Shown here one piece after another: positions 29,029 through 39,800 of a DNA stretch of 64,000 bases (positions within the stretch are counted from its first letter, which is position 1; every line of letters begins with the position of its first letter). The position numbers and the translations under genes were made by a program. Below the pieces are notes generated by a model that saw nothing but the letters and a program-made list of their open reading frames with translations, searched no databases and was not told the origin of the DNA. Source of the DNA: Sceloporus undulatus (taxonomy: Eukaryota > Chordata > Lepidosauria > Squamata > Phrynosomatidae); NCBI RefSeq assembly GCF_019175285.1, contig NC_056527.1, forward strand, positions 113,367,434-113,431,433. Reading direction: 5' to 3'.

Positions 29029-32000
29029 CTGAAAGGGGAAAAACAGAGAGAAAACAAGGATTACTTTTAAAGTAGAATGTCCTCTTACTATATCAACATA
29101 TGGTAGCACATTTAAATTTCCATGTAAATTTGAGAGAACACCTCCCCCCCCCCCAAAAAAAATCTATCTGAAACTTTAAGTAGATAACAGTAAGGCTCTA
29201 CCTCAACCACACAGGAATCCTTGTTAGTTGGAAACCCCAACCTGTGCTAAGACCACAAACATATACTGTTCGGTCCTTAAACTTTCCAAGATATACCAGG
29301 AGACTAGGAATGTACACTGTACACACAAGCATTGACTAACAACAAGAAACTGTGTATAAAACTCTGCCAGAGAATGGCAATCATATGGCAATTTCAGTCT
29401 CTTCCCTTTCTTACTCCTCAGCATGATGAAACTATTTGCTGGTTTTCCCTGTATGATGAAGTTCAACAGGGCTAATAATAACAGGACTCTGGAGAAGAGG
29501 TCACACACATATAACGTAACAATTAAAGGATGCTTAGCATATCTACTTACCTTTCAACAAGCAAGTCGCCTATGAACTGAGACTAGCATTTGGACTTAAG
29601 GCCCCAAATCCTAAAAAAAAGCTAATACAGAAAAAAGAACCACCGCCGAACACCACAGTAGCTACTATTCTAACAAGTCTTCTCATTCCTCAAAATGTGT
29701 TTCCTCATTTTAACAAAGCACACATACCTCAAGCCTTCTTTTATCAGCCCACAAAATTGATAACAACCAAATGTAGGATGGTGCTAGCAAATAAAAAGTC
29801 TGCGAAGGCTCGTTCTGGTGAGATTCCCTGGAATTCTGCTTTGTTCTGTGGGTTGATTTGGATCCTCAAGCAAACTAAAAAGAGAAAGGGAGAAGCAAAC
29901 ATTGTAACAGATTGCTGGAGAAAACATGCAATGAACATAACAAGAAGTATAATTAAACACAATTATTTTAGCTCAGCTTTGCATACTAGTGCTGTAGGGA
30001 AGATAGATTAGTGTATCTTTAAACAAGCTGGATGATGGGGAAAAAAGCATGCTTATCAAATCTGTAGATGACTCTAAAGTTGGAGAAGTTGCTAATACTT
30101 CAGAGGAAAAGCTCAAGATTTGAATTACCATAACAAATTGGAGCACTGGGCCAAAGCTAATGGAAAGAATTTCAACTGAGGTGACTCCAAGGTTCTATAT
30201 TTAGGCAGGAAAAATGAAAAACACAAATATAATATGGGTGACACCTAGTTTAACAAGAATACACACAAACAAAGATCTAGGGATCTTAGTAGACTGGCCA
30301 CATGCTAAAGGTGAGTCAAGAGCACTGCCCAACACAGTGAAAGAAGGAGATGGGCCATTTAGTCTGTTCCACTGAAAGAAAAGCTTCATCAGGCTCTTCA
30401 ATACAAGGAGCAGATTGGAGTTTGAAGACAGGGAAAACCTATAGCCATTAGGGTGTCAGAAGCGTTATTTATAATCCTGAAGATGGCTAGATCTATATGT
30501 TCAAATCCCTGGTCAGCAGTGACCTTGGGCAAGTCACAAACTCTCAGCCTCAGAGGAAGGCAATGGCAAGCCCCTCTGAACAAATTTTTCCAAGGAAATC
30601 CCATGAAAGTAGTTTGATGAGAAATCTTGTCAAGAAAACCCCAAGCCTTAGGGTCACCACAAGTTGGAAATGACACAACAACAACAACAACAACATGTCT
30701 TATTTGTTCTTTTACACTGATGTGTGTTTTTAACTGATGTTGTGTATTTGTTGGTCAGTTGTTGTTCCCTGCCTCAATCCATGGGGAGAGGTGGCTAAGA
30801 AGTAATAACAATTATTATTCTATTGCAACTGCCATTGCCTTGGCCTCAGAGGGAAAGGAAAGACAGGCAGAGCTCCATCATGCCTGGTCTGGAAACAGAA
30901 GGTGGGCTCTCCCTCCATTCCAACTGCCGCTGTTCCAGCCTTGGAGGGAGAAAAGAACTGCAGTATCTGCTGGACATGATCCCTTCCCAAATGCTCCAGG
31001 GGGGCACTGAGGGAAATAAGGGCAGCAGGGAACTGTGAGGATGAGGGTTACATGAAACTTCTTTTGTACACCATTCTGGGGCAGGACTGAGGGAGGCTGA
31101 ATGGAGAGATGCTCGGGGAACAAGCTGTCCATCCGTCTATCTGTCCAGGCTGCGAGGTGAGAGACCCTGCATGTCTTGCCCTTGAGCAGAGCAAATGGAC
31201 TCTGTCCATCCTCTTTCCTCACTCCCTCCCTCTCAGGGGGCCAAACCTCTTGCCACACTCACCTTTTAGCAGAAAATGCTGCAAGGGGCTCAAGGAGGAA
31301 AGCTTCTTTAGGTAAGAAAGACAAAGGGAAGGGATGGGGCAGGCATGCGCAAACCCTCCTCCGTTCCTCCTTGCCTTGGCTAGCATGGCTGGAGAGGTCG
31401 CTAGGATTGTCACCCAAGAAGAAAGGGGGCAACAGCCTGAAGAAGAAGGCCCTCCCTCCAGTCCATCAGCCTTGGTCCAGGCCTCTGGACCCACTCCCCT
31501 TCCCCACCACCACCCCCTTCTCCTTTTGTAGCATGTCTTCTTTAGATTTAAACCTGAGGGCAGGGAAATGTCTAATTAACTCTCTGTAAGCCGCTCTGAG
31601 AGCCTCTGGGGCTGAAAAGTGGGGCATAAATACAATAAATAAATACATAAAGTGAAAGAACGAATGAATGAGAATTTCTCTCAATTAGACTGGGCAACAG
31701 TCCGCAGAGATGGCTGAGGACAAACTTATATATCCTAGAGGTTATCCATCTGTCCATCTGTGGGGATGCTTTGATGGAGAGTTCCTGCATGGCAGAATGG
31801 GGCTGGATGGCCTTTGGGGCCTCCTCCAACTCTATGATTCTGTGATCCTCCTCCATCAAAGGGCAGAGTGAGCCTTTCCTCTCCCTGGAGAAGTACAAAG
31901 TCTGGAAAATGGCAGTGCTTCAGCCTTCCCTGATTTTCCCTTCAAATGAATGAATGAATGAGGTCTATCAGCTGAACTTGAAGAAAACACCTGGTCTCTA

Positions 32001-32486
32001 ATGAGCTGCCACGTTTCTCCCCCCCCCCCCCACAAAACACCACCCCACACGAAGTCGGCCGTTACCATGACGACACAGAGGCGTCAACCCCGCGCCTATC
32101 GACAGGGAAGCACTCCCCTCTCCTTTTAAAGGCAGCGTTCGACGTTGCCATGGCGACGCCGCGGGCCTCTCCGCGCATGCGCACAGCCCCCACCTGCCCT
32201 TCCCCACCTCCCCTCCCTTCCTGCCCTGACTCTCACCGCCCAGGATGAAGCTGCCGACGGCGGAGATGAAGCCCGAGAGGAAGGAGTTGAAGGGGAACGT
32301 GCCGACGCCGAGGCAGTAGCCGAACTGCAGCGCGCCCGTCAGCATGACGTAGAGCAGGTAGGCGTCCAGCACCTTCAGGCGGCTCGGCGTCCCGCTGCTG
32401 TACTCGGCCAGGAACCGCCGCACCACGGAGCCCACCGAGCTCGCGCCTCCTCCGGCGCCGGACGAGCCAGAAGCCGCGCCTGACAT
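28865..32486 (-). CDS. DAD1: DAD1, oligosaccharyltransferase subunit (gene span)
   Basis: DAD1 (defender against cell death 1, Ost2 family) is a small multi-pass ER membrane subunit of the oligosaccharyltransferase complex, needed for N-glycosylation. Exon 1 (32486-32237) and exon 2 (29874-29744 coding) give 126 residues. The match to vertebrate DAD1 is nearly full length: [45 protein letters not shown] and [20 protein letters not shown]. The N-terminus carries about 13 extra Gly/Ser/Ala residues compared with the 113-residue human protein. A third exon (29028 to about 28865) is 3' UTR only. The gene starts in a CpG-rich region shared with ABHD4. Its place just 3' of TRAC is conserved in tetrapods. 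Confidence 0.97.
29728..29874 (-). CDS. DAD1: DAD1 exon 2
   Basis: On the - strand the acceptor CTCTTTTTAG leads to TTTGCTTGAGG. The frame continues [17 protein letters not shown] and ends [10 protein letters not shown] with stop TGA at 29746-29744. The exon runs on for 16 bases to a GAG|GTATGT donor. It encodes the conserved C-terminal half, including the last membrane segment. Confidence 0.96.
30020..30400 (+). mobile_element. CR1-like LINE fragment in DAD1 intron 1, degenerate
   Basis: Blocks such as ATCTGTAGATGACTCTAAAG, CCAAGGTTCTATATTTAGGC and AAAGATCTAGGGATCTTAGT resemble the C-terminal and 3' part of CR1 ORF2. It is strongly decayed. Confidence 0.55.
30490..30695 (+). mobile_element. 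Sauria-type tRNA SINE, 5'-truncated
   Basis: GTGACCTTGGGCAAGTCACA, CTCTCAGCCTCAGAGGAAGG and GGGTCACCACAAGTTGGAAA are present, then an ACA-rich tail (ACAACAACAACAACA). The head is missing. Confidence 0.85.
31585..31650 (+). mobile_element. L2-type LINE 3' tail
   Basis: GTAAGCCGCTCTGAGAGCCT followed by GGGGCATAAATACAATAAAT is a diverged L2-type 3' end, comparable with the tail at 2310-2365. Confidence 0.7.
31752..31850 (+). mobile_element. CR1 LINE 3' end fragment
   Basis: GGGGATGCTTTGATGGAGAG, TGGATGGCCTTTGGGGCCTC and CCAACTCTATGATTCTGTGA match the very 3' end of CR1, as at 56735-56815. Confidence 0.8.
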
Positions 32487-32944
32487 AGCGACGGACGTAC
32501 GGTCTCCACGCTTCCGCTTCGACGCCTGACGGACTGAGTGGCCGGAAGCAGAAGAAAAGCGTTTCCGGGTCATTCTGGGGGGGGGTGGAGCGCGCGTGCG
32601 CAGAACCGCTGTCCGCTCTCAAAACGCATGCGCGGAAACCGCACTTGCTCCCCCAGCGGCCATTTCTAGCCCTGGTTGGCCTCAAGCGCATGCGCTTAAA
32701 TGGGGGAAGCGCGCCCACGTAGATGAATTGAAACTATGCGGTGTCTGTTACGCATGCGTAGTAAAGTCATCCCTACAGCTACGTAGAGCGGGGTTTTCCA
32801 CGCATGCGCAGTGATTGCTCACTGTTCTCAATCTTTTCGCTCTCGATTTCTTGTTGAGGGAGAGGGGAGAGAAGTCAGCGCGCATGCGCGTTTGTCCCAC
32901 CAGGAAAGCTAACGTGGCCAGAAGATAAACAAACGCGCATGCGC
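32173..32944. promoter_or_regulatory. Eight palindromic NRF1-like sites
   Basis: GCGCATGCGC or one- or two-base variants occur at 32173-32182, 32592-32601 (GCGCGTGCGC), 32624-32633, 32686-32695, 32750-32759 (ACGCATGCGT), 32800-32809, 32880-32889 and 32935-32944. The NRF1 consensus is TGCGCATGCGC. One copy lies in DAD1 intron 1 just past exon 1, and seven lie upstream of the DAD1 start. Confidence 0.75.
32237..32486 (-). CDS. DAD1: DAD1 exon 1
   Basis: It starts at the ATG (32486-32484) and reads [17 protein letters not shown], then VVRRFLAEY, which aligns with human SVISRFLEEY. It runs to FILG and the donor GTGAGA (AC at 32235-32236 on +). Exon 1 is GC-rich. The Gly/Ser/Ala-rich N-terminus is longer than in mammals; no nearer in-frame ATG before VVRRFL was seen. 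Confidence 0.95.
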
Positions 32945-33123
32945 AGTGAGAACTTTCTCCTTCCCGTTGTCAGGTAACAGAAGCAATGCATGAAAGGCTA
33001 GGAGGAGCCCTCTGCACATGCTTAGAAGCACTCCCTTACTAGCTAGCTTGAAAAATAAAAGAGTTGGAAAGGCGGGAAGCACAGAGTGACCAGATGTCTT
33101 AACCGCAAAGGAGGGCATCAGAG

Positions 33124-33265
33124 ACTGCATCCATACTGGAGACATAACCCGGTTTGGCACCGCTTTAAGTCTTTTCTGGCGCAAGGCTATGGAATTCTGG
33201 GAGTTGGAGTTTGTTGTGGGCCCGGAGCGGAGCGGGAGTCTTGAGTCAGAAAAGACTTAAAGCGG
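33124..33265. mobile_element. Family A MITE fragment in the promoter zone
   Basis: CTGCATCCATACTGGAGACA, then GGCACCGCTTTAAGTC and GCTATGGAATTCTGGGAGTT match the left half. An inverted GACTTAAAGCGGTG closes it. It is shortened and diverged. Confidence 0.55.
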
Positions 33266-33712
33266 TGAAGCTTCCCTGGCAGCTATCAATCATCCCTGGC
33301 CAGACTCCGCCCCTCTTTGTGATGCTCCGCCCACCTCAGGGAGGGAGGGAGAGGGAGGGAGGCAAGGAAGGAAGGAAAGAAAGAAGGCGCCCGGCCCTCC
33401 TCCTCCTTTCCCTCTCTGGATCCGATCCCATCTGGCAGCGATTGGAGTCCGGAGCGGGCCGGGCGCTCCCTTTCGGAGGCTCCCTCCCGCCCCTTCCCTT
33501 ACATAAGCCCCGCAGGAAGGTTACACAACCGGCCCTTTTCTTCTCCCCGCCTTCTCCGCCCTCCAGCCATTCATAAAATGCGAACCACGCCTCTTCCCCG
33601 CCCGCTAGGCCACGCCCCCGCGTTCTAGCCCCGCCCCTTCCCTCTTAGACCACGCCTTCCGAGCCAGCTGGTGTGATGTAGTTGTGCTTCCTTCCTTCCT
33701 TCTTGGGGAGTC

Positions 33713-33738
33713 ATGGAGCAGGAAGACCTGGAGCCTGG
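33713..33738 (+). CDS. ABHD4: ABHD4 exon 1
   Basis: ATG in GAGTCATGG starts MEQEDLEP and the exon ends two bases into the next codon at donor GTGAGT. Joined to exon 2 it reads [20 protein letters not shown], which matches human EQQSQGWLSSWLPTWRPTSM. This is a short exon recognised only by that alignment and phase. Confidence 0.88.
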
Positions 33739-33789
33739 GTGAGTTGGCTCTCCAGGAGATATCTATAGATCCACATATAGATCTAGGAG

Positions 33790-33824
<35 letters not shown>

Positions 33825-36800
33825 GGTTCTAATAGAGATCCAGGAGTAAAGTTTATGTAGATTGGTTCTCACAGATATACATCTAGCAGTGATATATATA
33901 TATATAGTTCTAATCCAGGAGCAAAATGTATATAGATTGGTTCTAATAGATACAGATTCAGGATGTATCTATCTATAAGGAGAGAGAGGGGGTTCTAATA
34001 GGTTCTAGATCCAGGAGCAAAATGTATATCCATTGGTTTTAACAGATATAGATCCAGGAGCAAAACTTATGTAGATTGGTTCTAACAGATATACCTCCAG
34101 GAGTGAATATTTGGGTCTAATAGATATAGATCCAGGAGCAACATTTATATAATAGATTGGTTGTAATAGGTAAACATCCAGCAGTGAAATATATCCCTGG
34201 TTCTAATAGATATACATCCCTGAACCCTGAGCAGTTCCCTGAACTCCCTAGCATTGAGCCAGGGCAGTTAAAGCGGTCTCAAACTGGATTATTTCTTCAG
34301 TGCGCTTGGGACCTAAGTCTCTGGAGAGCAGGCTTTATGGAGTTCTGGATAAGGGAAGCTCAACCTGTCGTTGTAGATAGTAATGATAGTAATGACCTGA
34401 GTTGCTCCTACAGGTGGATGCGAAAAATGTTCTTTCTCCTCACTTTCTGTGCTTCGGTTATTGTAATAATTATTATTTTAATTGCAGCTAAATACTTGGA
34501 GTTCGGTACGAAGCAGAGATTCATGTTTGATTTTTGGTTAGGAGATGTCACTGTGCAAAGCATTGTATCTGGGTCTTTCTAATATTTCTCTTACAACCGA
34601 ATCATTCCAGTTCAGGATCACAGGCAGGGATCCATGCTGGGACTGTGCTGAATTTTTAGCAAGGATGGCTGTCTGTGAAATGCCCTGGATTTCGTCTGTA
34701 AACAACTCCGTTTGGGGAAGGGAAAGATGGAAAAAGTGGATCGAAATCCAAACAAGGCGTGGGTTAAGTCTGGCTCTGAAAAGCAGGGAGTGCCAGGAAG
34801 CATCAAGTGGGTGGAGGGGGTGCAGCCGAGAAAAGGAGATAAAAGATTAAAGTTGGGTTGGGAAAACAGAGAAAGGGGAAAGAAATAAATGTTGCAAGGA
34901 AGAGGAATGGGCAGAGGCAAGTTGAAATGGATCATTTAATTCCAGGAAAGGATGCCGCGAAGCATCCGAAAGAAGAAATTATGGCCTAAGCATTCTCCAA
35001 TCTGTTCTTGTTGCCTTTATTCTTTGCAACAAACAAAGTGTTCAATGCATCTGGCACGCGAACAGAGTGACTTTTCATCATGGAATAACAGCATGGTTTA
35101 GTGGTTTGAGTGTTGGACTATGACTCTGGGAGACCAAGGTTTGAATTCTTGTTTAAAACCCACTGGGTGGCCATTGGCAAGTCACACTCTCTCAGCCTCA
35201 GAGGATGGCAACAGTGGCAGACCCCCCTCTGAAGAAAGCTGCCAAGAAAACGCCTTAGGATCGTCATAAATAAAAAATGACTTGAAGGCACACAACAGCA
35301 ACAAATGTTAATCTTGTACGCTTGGGCAGGAATGTGACTCCCTGCTTAGTTGGTGTGGATTCCAACCCTGGAGGGATCTTTGGTTAAACAGATGTTGTTG
35401 TTGTGTTTTCCTTCAAGTTGACTTCAACATATGGTGACCCGATGAATGATAAAGAACTCTGATCATCCGCTGCCCTTTATCTTGTGTGCCAGGGTTTATA
35501 ATAATATGTTTTGAAATGTTAGGTGGCAGGGTTCAAGTCTGAATTGGAGACAAATTCTTGCCCTCCTCCTTGTTTGGTGGAGCTAGGGCTTTTCATTGGT
35601 GAAGGGGAAATACTCTGCATATCCTTAGAAGTCCTTGCACATTTGTTAATGATTTTTTTTACATATTCCATCATTGAAACTTTGGGTTGGAAGAACCTCA
35701 ACTTTACTCTGGTGCTACAACCAACTATCAGTCCAAGAATTCCCTAGCATTGAGCCATGGCAGTTAAAGTGGCGTCGAACCGGATTATTTCTGCCTTGTG
35801 GATGGACTGAGAGTCGGGGCAATGGATGGGCTGAGAGTCAGGGACGAATCAGCAGAATTGAAGGCTTGACTCAGGATGACTCAGGGAAATTGGTCTGTCT
35901 GCCCTGTCACAGATTTATTACAGTGCAGCCTTGTTCTTCCAAGAGTTCTTTGTCACTGGAAAGCAGCCCTTGTCCTTGCTTTGAAATCTGTCCATTGTAG
36001 CCCTTGCCAATGTCCAGAGATGGGAAAGCGCCTGGAGAGAAGTGCCCTGGCACTTGTGACAAGCCAGAATGTCCTGGCCCAAGTTTTGCGATGGCAAATG
36101 AACAGTGTTATCAAGTTTCTTGATTCCTTTTTGGAAGACAAAGAAGCCTTAGTTCTCGCCCTGTTCTTTTCCAAATTGTCCCGCTTTAAGGGTGCATCTG
36201 TACTGTAGAAATGATGCAGTTTGAAACTACATACTTGAACTGCCATGGATCCGTTCTCCAGGTTCCATGGATTTGTAGTTTTGCGAGGCATCAGCACTCT
36301 TTGGCAGAGAGGGCTAAAATCCTTGCAAAACTACAAATCCCCGGATCCCATAGGATGGAGGCATGCTGGGGTTTGGTTCCAGGAACATGGACGATCAAGC
36401 CCCATTAAATACAATGGCACGGCAAAATGATGTCCCTTATACAAAATGACAAAATCAAGGTTTCCTTTTTGGAATTTATATATTTTAAAAATATTTTCAA
36501 ACTGGGTACGATTGATTCAGTGGATAAAAAATCCATGGATATGGAGGGCTGACTGTACAGTGGTGTCAAACTGCATTATTTCTACAGTGTAGATGCATTC
36601 TAAGACGAAGCTCAATGGTAGGGCTTTGATGGGAAGGCTTGCAAATACAACCTGGGGGTAAGGTTGCCAAAGTGAATGGTAGAGATGACTCCTGTACCTT
36701 TAATGCATGTGTAGAAATTTCACAGATGTTGCTCATTACCTGGTTGTGTTAAAAGCCACACCTGCAGAAATTATCTCTTCTACACATCTAATATGGGCAG

Positions 36801-39800
36801 ACTTTGGAAAAGTTACTTTTTGAACTCCCAGCTCCATGAATCTCCAAGAAAATTAGGCCACTGGCAGAACTAGTTGCAGCCTCAAACTGACTTTTCCACA
36901 TTCTAATGGTGAAACAGCTGCTGTTGTCTATTGTTATTGTTATGATCATGCCACTAATTGCTGGAACAGAGCGAAAGCTAAGGGACATTAAAAACCGCAG
37001 GACTGATTGCCACAGATATTATTTTGTGGACTTGGATATGCAAAAATAACACTGCTTACAATTTGTATACTGTTTCAGATGGTTCAAAGTATGTCACTTT
37101 CATCATCTGCAATCTGAGGGAGTGGGGAATGTATAGCTTCCCAGCCGTGGTCAAACTGCAGTTCCCAGCAGTCCCAGGGAGCATAGGCAGTGGTAAGGGA
37201 CAATGGGGGTTCCAATCTAGCAACATATAAAAGGCCATCTCTTCCTCATCCTTGCAGTAATCCTCTTGACCAGCCTTGTGGGTATTTGTAGTAAGTCTCA
37301 GTGTCATGCTAAAACTGAAGAGGTCTGGATTCAAATTTCTATACTTCTGTGAGGTTCACTGGCTGATGTTTTCTTAACAACAACACAACCAAGTTTCTAG
37401 TCTTCAAGCTGTGGAAGAGGACTTGAAAGACAGTGGATGGTCAGGGCTGAGGGTTGATAAATTTTTAGAACCACCACAGAGGCAGGCTTCAGTATCAGAA
37501 CATTTCTTGATATATGCTGATAAAGTATTGGACTAGGACTAATAAAACCTGTGTTCAGATTCCAAGTCACTGGATGACCTGTTGTATTACTTCTCCATTG
37601 CTTTAGTGAGAGCAGCTCCCTCCAACTGAAGGTTCACCCTTTATACCACTGTGGATATTCCTCATTCAGCTACAATCATAATACAATTTAGCCTTGGTTA
37701 TTGGAAAAACGAATTAACTATATTTTGTAGCTAGATGCTTTGGAGGTCTCCCTTTCTTTCATGCTTTCACACATAACATTCCAGCAGTGCTCTTTTTATA
37801 CTGCGAGGGATTGGAGAGCCCCTTCTCTCCACTCCTCCAACAGTCACTATTGGATTGGTTTTTTAAATTGATTTTTCCTTGCTGCTAGCAAAGTATTCTC
37901 AATGGAATTAGTGCGTAATTGCGTGTGGAAAATTTGATGGTGGGTTGGTGGAGTTGTGGGTGGTGGTGGTGGTGATGTCCTACTTAGGGTAGAGCTTGTG
38001 ACCCCTTCCTTAATCGGACTTACTCCCCAAGTCAATGTGTATGAAATCACACCCTTTGTGTACACTCCTCAGCATGTTTACCCAGAAGGAAGTTCTACTG
38101 AGGTCAGCTCAGGAACATTGTCATGAGTCAGTGTGACTAAGGTTTTCATGCACAAGTTGCTTGCATTGTGTTTGTTGTTGCTTTCAGAAAGGACAGCTGT
38201 TTCAATTTGCCAGAAAAGCTGGCGGCATGATCATTTCTCTGTGAATCCCCCTCAGGCAGTTTGTACTCTGTGTGGTTGCAAAAAGTTGCACATCGTGAGA
38301 CTCGTTGTCCAGTGAAATGCATTTGCATTTCCCCCTGCTACAGTGACCTTGCTTGCTGCTGTTGAACTAGTCTGTGATNNNNNNNNNNCCCCATGCAAAG
38401 CAGAAATAGTAACAGGGTTTCCAGTTCAGGGTTGCCCCAGACAGTGAGGCTTCCCAGCCAAAACCTGAGATTTAGGGACAATCTCTGGTGATATCATTAA
38501 ATGTTATGCATTATGAACAAGGACTGAATGGCCCTTGCAGTCTCTTCCAATTCTGTGATTCCATGATTCAAACTAACCACAGTTGCTGACTTATAATTCA
38601 AGCACACAGAGAGATCATATCTTTCTGTAGAACATTAACTTTACAGCTTATCTTTAAATAATAATATTTAAATGTACATGTTTTTGCTCATGTTTTAGCA
38701 TTTTATGTTAAGGGAGACCGTTTTATTATGCCACTGTATTTAATGGGACTTGAGCGTCCATGGATTTTGGTATCCATGGGGGGACCCAGAACCATACCCC
38801 AGCAGATGAGTCCTGGTGCCCAAATAACTGGGAGGGAAGGAGGAAGCCAGATAAGTAAAGACATAGAACCCCAGGAACCGCATAGAACTATCATTTTGTA
38901 AATTGCAGCAACAAATCAATTAAGTATTTCAAATGATAGCAAACTGCTGCTAGCTGAGCTAGAGATTTTCAAACAACCCCTCTTTTCTGGAAATGAGCCC
39001 ACAAAACTGAAGAATTTGTCTCGAGATTTGGTGATCCTAGATACTAACTGTTCAAGGCTGTTCCTCTGCTCTCTCAAGTCCTGGCATCCTCCATATATCC
39101 CAGATATATATATCACAAAGCTTGAGACTGAATATATCTTCCTAGTGCCGACTACTTTAATCTCTTGTTTTTCTTCTTTCATTTTCTTTCATGGTATTTC
39201 TTGGCATCCTTCCCATAGTCTGTCCTCACTTCAGCTATCTCTAATCCTTTCCACAGGTCCCAAGGTTGGCTAGGCGGCTGGTTGCCCGCCTGGCGCCCCA
39301 CCTCCATGTCGCACCTCAAGAATGTAGAAGCTCGGATCTTGCAGTGTGAGTATTGCGGGGAGGCAGGTTGTGTTGATCTCTTCCCTCTTTGTCAAGAGAG
39401 ATTAAGAAGACTCCCAATAGAAACTGGAGGAAGACAATCCCAAGGTTGCATAACAACTGTGTGTGTTTGTGTGCTTGGAAAAAATATAATTCAGATCAGT
39501 TCCAAAACCCCCCAAGATGATCTGAAGGTTGTTAAATTTCCCTTCTTGGTCACAGCACTCAAGAACTGGAAATCTCTTCCTAGGGAGGCAAGACTGGTTC
39601 TTTCCTAGTTGCCTTTCTATTACCATGTGAAGGAAATGACCTTTAATAATGCATTATACTGCTTCTTATTTCTTAAATATTTAATGGATCTGTTTTAAAT
39701 TATATATAATTTTGTAGATATTTGAATTACATTTTAAAAATAACTGATTATTATTTATTTTCACCAGTATCTGCTTTAATTTCTGTAAGCTGCTTGGAAT

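Larger units (their letters stand above)
32040..33650. promoter_or_regulatory. CpG-rich divergent promoter zone of DAD1 and ABHD4
   Basis: CpG dinucleotides are dense from about 32040 to 33650, in contrast to the surrounding DNA. DAD1 starts leftwards (ATG at 32486) and ABHD4 rightwards (ATG at 33713), about 1.2 kb apart. The zone carries a cluster of NRF1-like palindromes (32173-32944). A partial family A MITE (33124-33265) and a purine-rich GGAGG/GAAAG tract (33335-33390) lie between the two starts. No TATA box was recognised; both look like CpG-type promoters. Confidence 0.8.

Noticed and set aside
30759-31589. Overlapping frames up to 137 residues in DAD1 intron 1
   Set aside because: The sequence is moderately GC-rich and bounded by LINE tails, and frames are open on both strands alike. 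No splice sites or protein family support a gene.
32145-32718. Open frames on both strands over DAD1 exon 1
   Set aside because: High GC content creates them. Only the frame matching DAD1 has the conserved protein and splice donor.
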